A stretch of 64,000 nt of DNA from Actinomycetota bacterium. Its GTDB lineage: Bacteria; Actinomycetota; UBA4738; HRBIN12. The position numbers and the translations under genes are program-made. This document shows positions 9,361 to 18,879 of the stretch, piece by piece (the first letter of the stretch is position 1; every line of letters begins with the position of its first letter). The notes beneath the pieces are model-generated. The model saw nothing but the letters and a program-made list of their open reading frames with translations, ran no database searches and was not told the origin of the DNA. The stretch covers positions 62,001 through 126,000 of the forward strand of contig DASSCU010000011.1 of NCBI GenBank assembly GCA_035697485.1, read 5' to 3'.

Positions 9361-9978
9361 ATGCAGGGCTCGTCGATCCGTACGAGCGCCGTATGGCTCG
9401 CCCTCGTCGCCGCGGTCGGGCTCTCGCTGTACACCGGGACCGCGGCCGTGGCGGGTCATATGTCCGACTGGTCGCACGACCACTCGAAGGACGGCATCCC
9501 ACCGAGGCCGAGCGGGCTGTCGGAGCTGAACGACGTCTTCGGAGACCGGTGCAGCAACCGGGCGAACAACGCCCGATCGTGGTGGCCGCACGCAGATTGG
9601 GATCCGTTCGGTGCCGGCGCGTACGTCGAGTACCACACGTACCTTGCCCGCAACATCGGGTTCAACATCCGCAACCACATCAACGCCGCGCATCGTGACG
9701 GCGCCCTGTACCCGGGCATCGGCGCGTACAACTGCCGGCTGATCGACGGATCGACGTCCTGGTCGGTTCACTCCTGGGGAGCCGCCGTCGACACGAACTG
9801 GCAGCGCAATCCGCGCTACCAGGACCACTGGAACGGCCGTGGTTTCGACGGCCAGAACCACGGCACGTACATCCCCGACGTCTGGCGAGGCGGGTTCCCA
9901 GGGCATCGCTTCTTCTGGGGGCTCAACTGGGACTCGGCGCCCGACCCCATGCACTTCCAGTACGTCACCAACTATTGA
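9361..9978 (+). CDS. Secreted M15-type peptidase (D-Ala-D-Ala carboxypeptidase-like)
   Basis: 205 residues with a signal peptide (RTSAVWLALVAAVGLSLYTG, cleavage near AVAGHM). The C-terminal half has the zinc-site pattern of the peptidase M15_4 group: SVHSWGAAVDTN supplies a His and an Asp, and DPMHFQYV the second His, with FFWGLNW between them. These enzymes cut D-Ala-D-Ala or related bonds in peptidoglycan. ATG 9361 is chosen over the in-frame GTG at 9352 because AGGAGG ends 9 bp before it. Confidence 0.82.
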   Translation: MQGSSIRTSAVWLALVAAVGLSLYTGTAAVAGHMSDWSHDHSKDGIPPRPSGLSELNDVFGDRCSNRANNARSWWPHADWDPFGAGAYVEYHTYLARNIGFNIRNHINAAHRDGALYPGIGAYNCRLIDGSTSWSVHSWGAAVDTNWQRNPRYQDHWNGRGFDGQNHGTYIPDVWRGGFPGHRFFWGLNWDSAPDPMHFQYVTNY

Positions 9979-10001
9979 GCGTTCGGTCGGAGGAGGCAGC
10001 A

Positions 10002-11294
10002 ATGGTGAGGAAGCTCGTGATCGGCCTGACCGCGATGATCGCGGTGGGCGCCGGACTGGTCAGCGGTCAGGAACGCGGCGACTCGGCCGCTCCGGCGCGG
10101 GCGCCGGGCACGGCGGGGTGCAGGCCACTCCCGGTGTTCGCCCGAGGCGAGGCGCCCGGCCTCGCGACGGGTCGAGGTGTCTGGGCCGTGGCCGGGGGCA
10201 CCCTCGTCTCGGCGACGGCGGGCCGGTCCTTGCCCGCCCGGGTCGCGGAGGGCGAGACGATCCGGCACGTGGCGACCGCACGAGGGCTCGGCACCGCGTA
10301 CGTCGTCGATCGTCCAGGCACCGACGAGGTCGTGGTGGTCACACGCTTCGGCACGCGCCGCATCCCCGTGCACGCCGAAGCGACGCACCCGGCGTGGTCT
10401 CCCGACGGCGATCTCGCCTGGGCGACGGGCGGGGGCGTGGCCATCCTGCCTCACGACGGCGGGCGCATCGTCAGGGTCGATGGGCCGGTCTCCGGCGGCA
10501 CGGTCTTCTCGCCGGTGTTCCTCTCGCCGACCAGGCTGGCTGTGGCGGTCGCTGCTCGGCCGTCTCGCAACGCCCCCGAAGGCGGCCGGTACGACGATCT
10601 CTGGGTCACCGGTCTCGACGGCGGTGGGTGGCGACGGGTCACCTCGTTCCGGGCGAGCGGCGACCGCTGGGTGACGATCCGAACCCCGATCGTCGCCGAC
10701 GGCACGCTGTCCTTCGTCCGTGTCAGCGCTCGCGGCTCGGCAACGGGCGAGCCACGGTTCGAGCTCTGGCGATCCGAACCGGGGATCGTGCACCGAGCGC
10801 GACGGCTGCCCGGCGAGCGATACTTGGCGGGAGTTCGACGAGGCGATCTGGTCTGGAACGTGCCCGATCCCGAACACAACCGACTCCTGTTGACGGTCGC
10901 CGGCCGGACGATCGGGTGCGGAGCGGTCATGGCCGATCCACCCGACGCGGTCGACCCCGATCGGCGTTCCGGCCACGGTGTGCACGTTCCCCCTCGGGGT
11001 GACTGGCCGGAGCTCGACACGCCGACGCTGGATCACACCGAGGAAGTGGCGGTCATCGTCGGAGACTTCATGACCACCGGCGAGGCCGAGGCCGTCGCCG
11101 CGTCGATCATGGCCGTGTACCCGGACTCCCGGGTCGACGTCGTCGACTCGTCGGTCGCCCCGTTGGCGATCCGACCCGGGGTCTATGGGGCGCTGCTCCA
11201 CCTGCCTGTCGACGCCGACCCGACGGCTGCCCTGGCGGCCTTCCGCGAGCGGCTGCCGGGGTACGCGGCGAACAGCTGGATCGTGACGCCATGA
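10002..11294 (+). CDS. Secreted beta-propeller-like protein
   Basis: 430 residues. AGGAGG lies 5 bp before ATG 10002, and the signal peptide is KLVIGLTAMIAVGAGLVSG. The middle has propeller-like blades with WSPDGDLAWATGGG and repeated short beta elements (DDLWVTGLDGGGWRRVTSF). The last 80 residues (VAVIVGDFMTTGEAEAVAAS) form an alpha/beta unit that could be SPOR-like. It follows the M15 peptidase by 23 bp and overlaps the next lipoprotein gene (ATGA), so the three look like one envelope operon. Role unknown. Confidence 0.6.
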   Translation: MVRKLVIGLTAMIAVGAGLVSGQERGDSAAPARAPGTAGCRPLPVFARGEAPGLATGRGVWAVAGGTLVSATAGRSLPARVAEGETIRHVATARGLGTAYVVDRPGTDEVVVVTRFGTRRIPVHAEATHPAWSPDGDLAWATGGGVAILPHDGGRIVRVDGPVSGGTVFSPVFLSPTRLAVAVAARPSRNAPEGGRYDDLWVTGLDGGGWRRVTSFRASGDRWVTIRTPIVADGTLSFVRVSARGSATGEPRFELWRSEPGIVHRARRLPGERYLAGVRRGDLVWNVPDPEHNRLLLTVAGRTIGCGAVMADPPDAVDPDRRSGHGVHVPPRGDWPELDTPTLDHTEEVAVIVGDFMTTGEAEAVAASIMAVYPDSRVDVVDSSVAPLAIRPGVYGALLHLPVDADPTAALAAFRERLPGYAANSWIVTP

Positions 11295-11677
11295 CGACGA
11301 GCCGGCTCATCCACCTCGCCGGTCTCCTGCTGATCGTGGTGATCGCGCTCGCCGGGTGCGGAGGCGGAGGTGAGACGACGGAACCCTCGGCTCTTCCGTC
11401 CGTTCCGCCGGCAGCCGACGAGCGATGGCTCTCGGTGATCGAGGCGGCTCCCCGGGCCGACGATCTCGATGCCCTGACGCGACGCGTGCGCGACTCCCTC
11501 GGGCCGGCCCTGGTCGTGTCGCCCGTCTCCTGCTTCGAGGGTCTGCCGGCGGCGGCCGGTGAGGGATACGTGATCGGCGCGATCGCACAGTCACCCGTCG
11601 AGGCGGAACGTCTCGTGAGCGACACAGGGGAGCCGGTGCTGCTCACGGCGTCCGTGACGATCCTGTGTACGGACTGA
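11291..11677 (+). CDS. Small lipoprotein
   Basis: 128 residues with a clear lipoprotein signal (HLAGLLLIVVIALAGCGGGG, Cys at about 23), then a Ser/Pro linker and a compact domain of some 85 residues with one Cys near VSPVSCFEGL and a second at the C-terminus (TILCTD), which may pair. It overlaps the upstream gene by ATGA. No family recognised. Confidence 0.65.
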   Translation: MTTSRLIHLAGLLLIVVIALAGCGGGGETTEPSALPSVPPAADERWLSVIEAAPRADDLDALTRRVRDSLGPALVVSPVSCFEGLPAAAGEGYVIGAIAQSPVEAERLVSDTGEPVLLTASVTILCTD

Positions 11678-11697
11678 GCCGGAGGGGGAGGCGTTGC

Positions 11698-11703
11698 TAG
11701 CCT
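11698..11703 (+). promoter_or_regulatory. Candidate -10 box (TAGCCT) for the YdcF-type gene
   Basis: TAGCCT fits TANNNT and lies 3 bp before GTG 11707 and 6 bp before GTG 11710. The transcript would begin at or near the start codon, so the message may be leaderless. No clear -35. Confidence 0.35.
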
Positions 11704-11706
11704 TGG

Positions 11707-12318
11707 GTGGTGCGCCTCGTCCGAAGCCATCCGTTCCTCGCCGTGGTCTCCCTGCTGGCCGTGGCCTCCGTCGTCGCCCTGTCCTTCAGCGCCGTCACGG
11801 TCTGGCGTGAAGCCCATCACGACGACGCGCGCGATCACGATCGCGTGGACGCGATCGTGGTGCTGGGCGCCGCACAGTACGACGGCACGCCGTCTCCGGT
11901 GTTCGCCGGCCGCCTCGATCACGCGGCCCTGCTCTTCGAGCAGGGCCGCGCCGGCACCGTCTTCGTCCTAGGCGCGAACCAGCCGGGCGATCGCACGACC
12001 GAAGCGGAGGCCGGCCGCGACTACCTGGTCGCCCGAGGGGTGCCTGCCGCCGCCGTCGTTCCGCTGCCGGTGGGTGACTCGTCGTACACGAGCCTGCGAG
12101 CGGCGTCTGGTGCGATGCGCGATCGTGGCCTCTCGACCGCGTTCCTCGTCTCCGATCCGTGGCACAACGCCCGCATCCAGGCCATGGCGGCCGATCTGGG
12201 GATCGACGGGCATGCCTCGGCCACCTGGACGTCGGCCGCACGCACCGAGGAGACACGCCTGCCCGGCTACGCACGCGAGACGTTCGCATACCTGTACTAC
12301 CTCGTGACCGGGCACTGA
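11707..12318 (+). CDS. YdcF/DUF218 family protein (SanA-like)
   Basis: 203 residues: an N-terminal membrane helix (FLAVVSLLAVASVVALSFSAV) and a DUF218 domain with AIVVLGAAQYDGTPSPVFAGRLDHAA, FVLGANQPGDRTTEAEAG, and the late SDPWHNARIQAMA motif that replaces the family's SxxxHxxRA. YdcF/SanA proteins act at the envelope, and their biochemical role is poorly known. Start is GTG 11707 or 11710. No Shine-Dalgarno site is visible. Confidence 0.85.
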   Translation: MVRLVRSHPFLAVVSLLAVASVVALSFSAVTVWREAHHDDARDHDRVDAIVVLGAAQYDGTPSPVFAGRLDHAALLFEQGRAGTVFVLGANQPGDRTTEAEAGRDYLVARGVPAAAVVPLPVGDSSYTSLRAASGAMRDRGLSTAFLVSDPWHNARIQAMAADLGIDGHASATWTSAARTEETRLPGYARETFAYLYYLVTGH

Positions 12319-12393
12319 CGGGCATCGACCGAGCCTCGGCGCAGCGTCGAACCGGGGTCACCGTCATCCGGGAGAGCTGTCGCTCGTCGCCGC

Positions 12394-12399
12394 TACGAT
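12394..12399 (+). promoter_or_regulatory. Candidate -10 box (TACGAT) for dgt
   Basis: TACGAT ends 6 bp before the GTG start of dgt, which puts the expected transcription start at the start codon and suggests a leaderless mRNA. Confidence 0.4.
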
Positions 12400-12405
12400 G
12401 GGCGC

Positions 12406-13428
12406 GTGAGCGCCGCACCGACCCCCCGGGAGCGCACCGAGCAGCTCGAACGAGAGATGCTCTCGCCGCGCGCCGTGCTGGCCGCCGAGACGAAGGGTCG
12501 AGATCGCGACGAGCCGCTCGACCGCATCCGCACCGTGTTCCAGCGCGATCGTGACCGCATCCTGCACTCCAAGGCGTTCCGGCGGCTGAAGCACAAGACG
12601 CAGGTATTCCTCGCGCCCCAGGGCGACCACTATCGCGTGCGGCTCACGCACACGCTCGACGTCTCCCAGATCGCCCGCACGTGCGCCAGGGCGCTGCGGG
12701 TGAACGAGGACCTCACCGAGGCGATCGCACTCGGACACGACCTCGGACACACCCCGTTCGGCCATCTCGGCGAGCAGGCGCTCACCCCTTTCCTCGGGCG
12801 GCCGTTCCGTCACAACGAGCAGTCGCTGCGCATCGTCGAGCACCTGGAGAACGACGGCACGGGGTTGAACCTGACCTGGGAGGTACGCGACGGCATCGTG
12901 CACCACCCGTGGTCCACGCCGATGCCCGCCACCCTCGAGGCGCAGCTCGTGCGGTTCGCCGACCGCATCGCCTACATCAACCACGACATCGACGACGCCG
13001 TCCGGGCCGGGGTGCTCGAGGAGAGGGAGCTGCCGGCCGACGCGGTCCGCGTGCTCGGGGCCACGCACTCAGACCGCATCGACACGCTCGTCAGCGACCT
13101 CGTCGCCCAGAGCGACGACCGCGACGAGATCGCGCTCTCGGCTCCCGTGTTCGCTGCGCTCGACGCCCTGCGCGACTTCATGTTCAGCGAGGTCTACCTG
13201 GGCGAGAGCGCGCGCGACGACCACGAGCGCGCGACGAAGCTGATCCGTGACCTGTTCGGCTACTTCCTCGATCACCCCGACGAGATGCCGTCGGAGTACC
13301 ATGGGGCGCCCGGCGACCTGGCGACCCACGTGGCCGACTACATCTCGGGCATGACCGATCGCTACGCGATCCGCACGTACGAGCGGCTCTTCCTTCCCCG
13401 GGGCTGGCTGCTCGACCGGGACCTCTAG
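12406..13428 (+). CDS. dgt: Deoxyguanosinetriphosphate triphosphohydrolase-like protein
   Basis: HD-superfamily enzyme that hydrolyses dNTPs to nucleoside and tripolyphosphate. 340 residues. It shows LHSKAFRRLKHKTQVF, the first HD-domain His in RLTHTLDVSQIART, the HD pair in ALGHDLGHTPFGHLGE, and the later conserved YINHDIDDAVRAG. It lies just before dnaG (28 bp), a standard actinobacterial pair. It begins with GTG and probably has a leaderless message. Exact substrate preference cannot be read. Confidence 0.93.
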   Translation: MSAAPTPRERTEQLEREMLSPRAVLAAETKGRDRDEPLDRIRTVFQRDRDRILHSKAFRRLKHKTQVFLAPQGDHYRVRLTHTLDVSQIARTCARALRVNEDLTEAIALGHDLGHTPFGHLGEQALTPFLGRPFRHNEQSLRIVEHLENDGTGLNLTWEVRDGIVHHPWSTPMPATLEAQLVRFADRIAYINHDIDDAVRAGVLEERELPADAVRVLGATHSDRIDTLVSDLVAQSDDRDEIALSAPVFAALDALRDFMFSEVYLGESARDDHERATKLIRDLFGYFLDHPDEMPSEYHGAPGDLATHVADYISGMTDRYAIRTYERLFLPRGWLLDRDL

Positions 13429-13456
13429 GCGCCCGTGCGAGCAGGGGAAGGAACCG

Positions 13457-15253
13457 TTGGCCGGACGCATCCGTGACGACGACATCCAGGCGGTGAAGGA
13501 ACGCACCGACCTGGTGCAGCTGGCGTCGCAGTACCTCACGCTCAAGAAGGCGGGCGCCGACCGCATGGTCGGGCTCTGTCCGTTCCACCAGGAGAAGACG
13601 CCGTCGTTCGGCATCTCGCCGTCGAAGCAGCTGTACTACTGCCACGGCTGCGGCGCGGGCGGCGATGCGATCCGCTTCGTGCGAGAGCTCGAGCATCTGA
13701 GCTACGTCGAGGCGGTCGAGCGCCTCGCGCAGCAGGCGGGGGTCCACCTGCGGTACGAGGGCGATTCGCCCGAAGCCCGGCGGGCCGCCGCCCGCCGGCA
13801 GGCCCTGTTCCGCGCCAACGAGCAGGCCGCCGAGCTCTACGCACGCATGCTGGCCGACGGCAAGGAAGCCCAGGATGCCCGAGCATACGTCACCGAGCGT
13901 GGCATCTCGGCCGAGGCTGTCGAGATGTTCGGCGTCGGATACGCCCCCGGGTATCCCGACTTCCTACTGCGGCGGCTCTCCCAGGCGCGCGATCTGAGCC
14001 CGGAGATCCTGCTCGAGGCGGGCCTCGCGACGCGGGGTGACGACGGCACGGTGCGAGACCGGTTCCGTGGACGGCTGATCTTCCCGATCCACGACCTGCA
14101 GGGCCACGGCATCGGGTTCGGCGCCCGCATCCTGCCGAACGATCCACGCGCTGGCGAGCAGGCCAAGTACCTGAACACCGCCGAGACGCCGATCTACAAG
14201 AAGCACGAGGTCCTCTACAACCTGCATCGGGCTCGCGCGGCGATCGCGAAGAGGGGCGAGGTGTTCGTGGTCGAGGGGTATACCGATGTGATCGGGTTCT
14301 CGCAGGCGGGCATCGAGAACACGGTCGCGACCTGCGGTACGGCGCTGGGGGAAGGGCACTTCCGGCAGCTCGCTCGGTTCACCCAGCGGGCGGTCATGGC
14401 GTTCGACTCCGACGAGGCGGGCGCCCGCGCGGCCGAGCGTGCGGCCGAATTCCAGGAGCGATTCCCGTCGGTGCAGACGGTGGTGATGATCATGCCGGAC
14501 GGCCTCGATCCGGCGGACTTCGTCGAGAAGCACGGCGCCGACGCGGTCCGCGAGGCGGCGAGAGGAGCCCGGCCCCTCGTGGAGTACATGGTGCGGCGCA
14601 CGATCGGCCGCCACGATCTCTCGAGCGTGGAAGGGCAATCGCGGGCCGTGGCCGACGCGATGCCTCTCATCGAGGGACTCGGCGACCCGGTCCGTCGCAG
14701 CGAGTACGCGCATCTCGTCGCCGACCTCGCGGGGGTGACCGAGTTCTCGGTCGTGCAGGCGCTCGACGCCCGTCGTCACGGGCGTTCGAGCGAGGTGGTC
14801 GTCGAGACGCCTCGACGGATGAGTGCTCGTGACAAGGTCGAGCGCGAGATGCTGAAACTGCTCGTGCGCGACCGTGTCGTCTACGACGAGTACGCTCCTC
14901 GGCTCACCGACGAGCACTTCCGCGGCGCGGCGGCGCGCAGGGCGCTCGCGGCGCTGCGGGAGGCGGGCGGCGATGCCTCGGTCGTCGCCGGAGGCGATGA
15001 CGAGCGGCTAGGTGCACTGCTCAGCTCCCTCGCGGTGGAGCCGCTCGACGGTGACGGAGGTCCCGACTACGTCCTCTCGGTCTGGTCGCGACTCCAAGAG
15101 TTCGCGCTCAAGCATCAGAGCGACGCCCTGCGCATGCAGCTCCAGAAGCTGAACCCGACCACCGACGATGGCTACGACGAACTCTTCGCCAGGCTGGTCG
15201 CGATCGACGGCGAGCTCCGTCGGTTGCGCCAAGGAATCCGCAGCGCCGTCTGA
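13457..15253 (+). CDS. dnaG: DNA primase
   Basis: Makes RNA primers at the replication fork. 598 residues, starting at TTG with GGGAAGGA 7 bp upstream. The N-terminal zinc ribbon is [18 protein letters not shown] followed by [11 protein letters not shown] (CHC2 pattern). The catalytic core has GFGARIL, the Toprim motif [12 protein letters not shown], and the acidic [12 protein letters not shown]. The C-terminal part (from about residue 440) is the helicase-binding region. All catalytic motifs are intact. Confidence 0.97.
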   Translation: MAGRIRDDDIQAVKERTDLVQLASQYLTLKKAGADRMVGLCPFHQEKTPSFGISPSKQLYYCHGCGAGGDAIRFVRELEHLSYVEAVERLAQQAGVHLRYEGDSPEARRAAARRQALFRANEQAAELYARMLADGKEAQDARAYVTERGISAEAVEMFGVGYAPGYPDFLLRRLSQARDLSPEILLEAGLATRGDDGTVRDRFRGRLIFPIHDLQGHGIGFGARILPNDPRAGEQAKYLNTAETPIYKKHEVLYNLHRARAAIAKRGEVFVVEGYTDVIGFSQAGIENTVATCGTALGEGHFRQLARFTQRAVMAFDSDEAGARAAERAAEFQERFPSVQTVVMIMPDGLDPADFVEKHGADAVREAARGARPLVEYMVRRTIGRHDLSSVEGQSRAVADAMPLIEGLGDPVRRSEYAHLVADLAGVTEFSVVQALDARRHGRSSEVVVETPRRMSARDKVEREMLKLLVRDRVVYDEYAPRLTDEHFRGAAARRALAALREAGGDASVVAGGDDERLGALLSSLAVEPLDGDGGPDYVLSVWSRLQEFALKHQSDALRMQLQKLNPTTDDGYDELFARLVAIDGELRRLRQGIRSAV

Positions 15254-15311
15254 TCGAGATCCTCGCCGCACGGTCGTTCGGTGCGGAAGGGTCGCCGCGT
15301 TCTGCGTTCCG

Positions 15312-15317
15312 TACACT
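15312..15317 (+). promoter_or_regulatory. Candidate -10 box (TACACT) upstream of sigA
   Basis: TACACT sits 46 bp before the TTG start. The AGGAG ribosome binding site lies between them, so this transcript would have a leader, unlike those of dgt or xthA. No confident -35 was found. Confidence 0.3.
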
Positions 15318-15363
15318 GAGTCGTCGTGCCGAACCCCCATCCGACCACTCCCGAGGAGACCTG

Positions 15364-16683
15364 TTGGCTGTTCCGGCCCGCGATGAACCCCCGTTGAGCC
15401 TCGACGAGGTCAAGGAGTCGATCACCGCCAAAGGGCGTGAGCGTGGCTTCGTCACGTCCGAGGACCTCCTCGAAGCGGTCCCGGTCGACGACTTCACCCC
15501 CGAGCAGGTGGAGGAGTTCCTCACCCAGGTCGGCGACCACCTCACGACCGAGGGCATCGAGGTGATCGAGGTCCCCGGCGAGGAGACCGACGCCGCGACC
15601 CAGGTGCGCATCGAGGTCGACCTGCTGAAGGCGCCGACCAACGACCCGGTGCGCATGTACCTGAAGGAGATCGGCAAGGTCCCCCTGCTGAACGCTCCGC
15701 AGGAGATCGATCTCGCCCGCCGTATCGAGGCAGGCGAGATGTCGACGGCGCTGCAGGTCCAGCTGCGCGACGAGGACGAGGCCAAGGTCGATCCCCACGA
15801 CCTGAAGGTCTGCGTGACCAAGGTCTGGGAGATCCGCGACCATCAGCTCAGCGCGTTCGGCAAGGTCGAAGGCATCGGTCGCGAGAAGATCGCGAAGAGC
15901 TACCGGCCGAAGAGCGACGACGAGTTGCAGGCGTGGCTGCACCGGGTCGAGCGCGACGGTCAGCTGGCCAAGCGCAAGCTGATCGAAGCGAACCTGCGCC
16001 TGGTCGTCAGCATCGCCAAGCGCTACGTCGGGCGCGGCATGCTCTTCCTCGACCTGATCCAGGAAGGCAACCTCGGCCTGATCCGCGCGGTCGAGAAGTT
16101 CGACTACGCGAAGGGCTTCAAGTTCTCGACGTACGCGACGTGGTGGATCCGCCAGGCGATCACTCGCGCGATCGCCGACCAGGCGCGCACGATCCGCATC
16201 CCGGTGCACATGGTCGAGACGATCAACAAGCTCGTGCGCGTGCAGCGCCAGCTGCTGCAGGACCTCGGACGTGAGCCGACGCCCGACGAGATCGGCAGGA
16301 ACATGGGCATCAGCGCCGAGAAGGTGCGCGAGATCCAGAAGGTGTCGCAGGAGCCCGTCTCGCTCGAGACGCCGATCGGTGAGGAGGAGGATTCTCACCT
16401 CGGCGACTTCATCGAGGACGCCGACGCCGTCGTACCGGTCGACGCGGCGAGCTTCATCCTGCTGCAGGAGCAGCTCGAGTCGGTCCTGCACACCCTCTCC
16501 GAGCGAGAGAAGAAGGTGATCCAGCTGCGGTTCGGTCTCGTCGACGGTCACCCGCGCACGCTGGAAGAGGTCGGCCGCGAGTTCGGTGTCACGCGTGAGC
16601 GCATCCGCCAGATCGAGTCGAAGACGCTGTCGAAGCTGCGCCACCCGAGCCGCTCGCAGAAGCTCCGCGATTACCTCGAATAG
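15364..16683 (+). CDS. rpoD: Principal RNA polymerase sigma factor (RpoD/SigA)
   Basis: Primary sigma-70 factor, 439 residues, starting at TTG with AGGAG upstream. The first 80 residues match a region 1.1-like domain. Region 1.2 is [16 protein letters not shown]. Region 2 includes [17 protein letters not shown] and [20 protein letters not shown]. Region 3 follows [13 protein letters not shown]. Region 4.2 ends in [19 protein letters not shown]. The full set of regions and the dgt-dnaG-sigma order identify it as the housekeeping factor. Confidence 0.97.
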   Translation: MAVPARDEPPLSLDEVKESITAKGRERGFVTSEDLLEAVPVDDFTPEQVEEFLTQVGDHLTTEGIEVIEVPGEETDAATQVRIEVDLLKAPTNDPVRMYLKEIGKVPLLNAPQEIDLARRIEAGEMSTALQVQLRDEDEAKVDPHDLKVCVTKVWEIRDHQLSAFGKVEGIGREKIAKSYRPKSDDELQAWLHRVERDGQLAKRKLIEANLRLVVSIAKRYVGRGMLFLDLIQEGNLGLIRAVEKFDYAKGFKFSTYATWWIRQAITRAIADQARTIRIPVHMVETINKLVRVQRQLLQDLGREPTPDEIGRNMGISAEKVREIQKVSQEPVSLETPIGEEEDSHLGDFIEDADAVVPVDAASFILLQEQLESVLHTLSEREKKVIQLRFGLVDGHPRTLEEVGREFGVTRERIRQIESKTLSKLRHPSRSQKLRDYLE

Positions 16684-16787
16684 GGTACGCGGCGCCCGCC
16701 GGGCGGACTCAAGTGGTTCCCGGATGGACTCCGATGCTCCTCACGGTGGGCGTTGGACGGCCCGGCGCCTCGAGGACGGGGAGCGCC

Positions 16788-17285
16788 ATGATCCGGATGT
16801 CGGATCTTCACGACGAAGACGGGTTCACACTGATCGAGCTGATGGTCGTGGTCACGATCCTGGCCGTCCTCTTGCTCATGTCCGTGAGCACATTCATCGG
16901 CGTGAAGAAGCGAGCCAGCGATTCCGCCGCGAAGCAGATGGCTGCCACGACACTCGAGATCGCGCGGGTCGTCTTCACCGATCACGCGACGTACGCGAAC
17001 GCCACGCCGACGGAGCTCATGGCGGCCGAGCCTTCGTTAGACGCGGTTCCCCAGGCCATCAACAGCTCCGGCCCGGGTTCCGCCAGCGTCTTCCCCGACC
17101 CCACCGCCACGGGAAACACGTTCGTGGCCGCTGTCTATAGCGAAACGGGCAGGTGCTTCTTCATCCGCGATTGGATCGGGGGCGTTGGGATCGGGTTCGC
17201 TGTCGATGACGGCGTCGCGGCGGCGGACTGCAGGGCGGATCGGCATGGTTCGCTCAGCTTCCTGATCCGCTGGCCCGCCGGCTGA
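16788..17285 (+). CDS. Type IV pilin-like (prepilin) protein
   Basis: 165 residues from ATG 16788, preceded by GGGGAG. The N-terminus has a short basic/acidic leader, then the prepilin peptidase site G|FTLIELMVVVTILAVLLLM, with Glu at mature position 5. The rest is a small globular domain with two Cys (RCFFIRDWI and AADCRA) that could form the pilin D-loop disulfide. No pilus assembly genes (pilB, pilC, pilD) are in the window, so this is an orphan major or minor pilin. Confidence 0.85.
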   Translation: MIRMSDLHDEDGFTLIELMVVVTILAVLLLMSVSTFIGVKKRASDSAAKQMAATTLEIARVVFTDHATYANATPTELMAAEPSLDAVPQAINSSGPGSASVFPDPTATGNTFVAAVYSETGRCFFIRDWIGGVGIGFAVDDGVAAADCRADRHGSLSFLIRWPAG

Positions 17286-17314
17286 CCCGAGCGAAGGAGT
17301 CGCCGGACCGATCG

Positions 17315-17584
17315 TCAGTTCCAGGCAGCGTCGTCGAAGGTTTCGTTCTCGCCCAAGCGCGTGCGGATCGCCCCCCGCGCCCGCCGGATCGCCTCGAGAC
17401 TGCGCACGCTCGCCTGGTCGGCGATCCGCTGCGCCTGGCCCGTGACGAGTTGCAGCCCAGGTGATTTCGCCGACTTCCGCTGTGGACCTCGCACGACCTC
17501 GGGGTCGTCCTCGTGCATCTTCTGGGCGATCGTGTAACCGATGCCGATGCCTGCGGCCACGAGCACGAGCGAACGGAGCTTCAT
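17315..17584 (-). CDS. Small membrane-anchored protein
   Basis: 89 residues from the ATG at 17584, preceded by AGGAAGGA. One N-terminal hydrophobic helix (LRSLVLVAAGIGIGYTIAQK) is followed by a charged, helical cytoplasmic tail (QRIADQASVRSLEAIRRARG) ending FDDAAWN. Similar one-helix proteins with IGYTIAQ are found in several actinobacterial genomes without known function. Confidence 0.65.
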   Translation of the reverse strand: MKLRSLVLVAAGIGIGYTIAQKMHEDDPEVVRGPQRKSAKSPGLQLVTGQAQRIADQASVRSLEAIRRARGAIRTRLGENETFDDAAWN

Positions 17585-17675
17585 GCGGTGATCCTTCCTG
17601 ACGACGGGGATCGGGTGATGGGACAGCCTACCGTTGCGCGGTGGTCCGCGTACCGGCCGGCGAGAGGGCCACTGG

Positions 17676-17681
17676 TAGACT
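17676..17681 (+). promoter_or_regulatory. Candidate -10 box (TAGACT) of tRNA-Asn
   Basis: TAGACT lies 16 bp before the tRNA 5' end, an acceptable distance for a short precursor leader. Confidence 0.4.
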
Positions 17682-17697
17682 GCCCGACGCTCCACTT

Positions 17698-17770
17698 TCC
17701 GGGGTAGCTCAACCGGCAGAGCGGCGGACTGTTAATCCGTAGGTTGTGGGTTCGAGTCCCACCCCCGGAG
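17698..17770 (+). tRNA. tRNA-Asn (anticodon GTT)
   Basis: A complete cloverleaf of 73 nt. The acceptor stem TCCGGGG pairs with CCCCGGA, with discriminator G. The D arm is GCTCAACCGGCAGAGC, the anticodon arm CGGACTGTTAATCCG with GTT, and the T arm GTGGGTTCGAGTCCCAC. CCA is not encoded. The sequence immediately downstream is a decayed accessory region, so this gene may be an integration target, though I found no repeat of its 3' end. Confidence 0.97.
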
Positions 17771-17998
17771 CACTTCGGACCTGCGGCGATGCGTCGCAGC
17801 GTCGGAGTCAACGATCCTGCGCTGTGACTGAACGGTGACAAGAGGTGCGTAGAATCCTGCCCCCTGTGGATGCCAAGAGCGAACAATAGGCCCCCCAACG
17901 ACGCACGGGATCGGAGGGCGGCAAGGCAGGCGAAGGTCGCCAGACGCGCGGCGAGTTCATGGCGGGGCTGATCGTCCGAGTCATTGACTGCTAGCGAC

Positions 17999-18123
17999 AT
18001 CCCGCCAACGCTCCGCGACGACCTCCTGACGTCCCAGTTCTGCACTCGCCCGACCGAGCCCGTCTGATCGCCAAGCGGTGGTCCGCAAACAAGGCTCGAG
18101 ACTCCCGCCTCGAGACGGAGTGA
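17999..18123 (+). pseudogene. Remnant of cassette family B
   Basis: The reading IPPTLRDDLLTSQFCT matches the start of the intact small protein at 39048 (IPPTLRDDLLTYLFCTSP). A one-base loss after TTCTGCAC breaks the frame; reading on in the next frame gives SPDRARLIAKRW. The copy lacks its own start and its C-terminal half. It is one of three copies of this family (others at 39048 and about 48.7-49.0 kb). Confidence 0.65.
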
Positions 18124-18159
18124 CCCACTTGCACCGTCGTCCACGCGGACGTCGCCGGC

Positions 18160-18540
18160 CTACCGGCCGTTGATGTGGAGGATGTTTCCGTCGGGGTCCT
18201 TGAACCACGCCGCCTTGAAGCCTTCGGCCACGTGCACATCACCCTCGCGCCGCAGCCCCGGCAGGTCGTCGTATCGCTCGAATACGACCCCGCGGTCACG
18301 GAGCGTCTGCACGATGCTGTCGAAGGCGTCGCCGACCGACCACGCCAATGCGTTGGCTTGGTTCGTTCCGGCGTAATCGGATTCGTAGAGCGCGATCGGG
18401 GTTGCACCGCTCTCGAATGCGACGATGCCATCGCCTGAGTCATCGCGCACCGCGAACCCCAGCACGTCCGAGTAGAAGGCGCGAGCCCCGTCCAGATCGT
18501 GCGTCGCCAGCATCGCCGTCGCATCGATACGTTCGAACAT
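18160..18540 (-). CDS. VOC (glyoxalase/bleomycin-resistance fold) family protein
   Basis: 126 residues, the size of a single VOC module. It begins MFERIDATAMLATHDLDGARAFY with VLGFAVRDD, shows the second half-motif around GLRREGDVHVAEGFKAAWF, and ends KDPDGNILHINGR, the usual C-terminal metal-ligand region of glyoxalase-fold proteins. Substrate is unknown. It is intact although surrounded by remnants, so it is either recently acquired or under selection. Confidence 0.85.
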   Translation of the reverse strand: MFERIDATAMLATHDLDGARAFYSDVLGFAVRDDSGDGIVAFESGATPIALYESDYAGTNQANALAWSVGDAFDSIVQTLRDRGVVFERYDDLPGLRREGDVHVAEGFKAAWFKDPDGNILHINGR

Positions 18541-18665
18541 GTCGCTCCCTTCTGCCCATGGCTTGCCCTCAATGGCAGGTATTCGGTCTCACGTTGGCGC
18601 CTCTCAGGGTTGCCAAAGCTCAGGATCAGCCGGCCGGAAGTCCCTTGCCTCCCCGGATACGGATC

Positions 18666-18836
18666 TCAACACCCGACGTCATCACTCAGGACGACGTCAC
18701 CGACCCGCTGCCCGGCGACCTCCTCGTTCCGCAGCCCGGAGAACTGCGACATCATATCCGGGGAGTGGGAGGTGTCGTCGATCTCGAGAAGCAGCATGGC
18801 TGTGCGGTCCGGCAGGGGGAACACCATCGGACTCAC
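18666..18836 (-). CDS. Possible small protein or gene tail
   Basis: A 56-residue frame from GTG 18836 (SPMVFPLPDRTAMLLLEIDD, then MMSQFSGLRNEEVAG, ending LSDDVGC). It reads like coding sequence but has no recognised family and no clear ribosome binding site. It may be the 3' end of the degraded minus-strand gene at about 18.9-19.6 kb. Confidence 0.3.
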   Translation of the reverse strand: MSPMVFPLPDRTAMLLLEIDDTSHSPDMMSQFSGLRNEEVAGQRVGDVVLSDDVGC

Positions 18837-18879
18837 GCCGAGAAGATCAACCCTCGCACGCGTGAGGCGTACGACGCTC

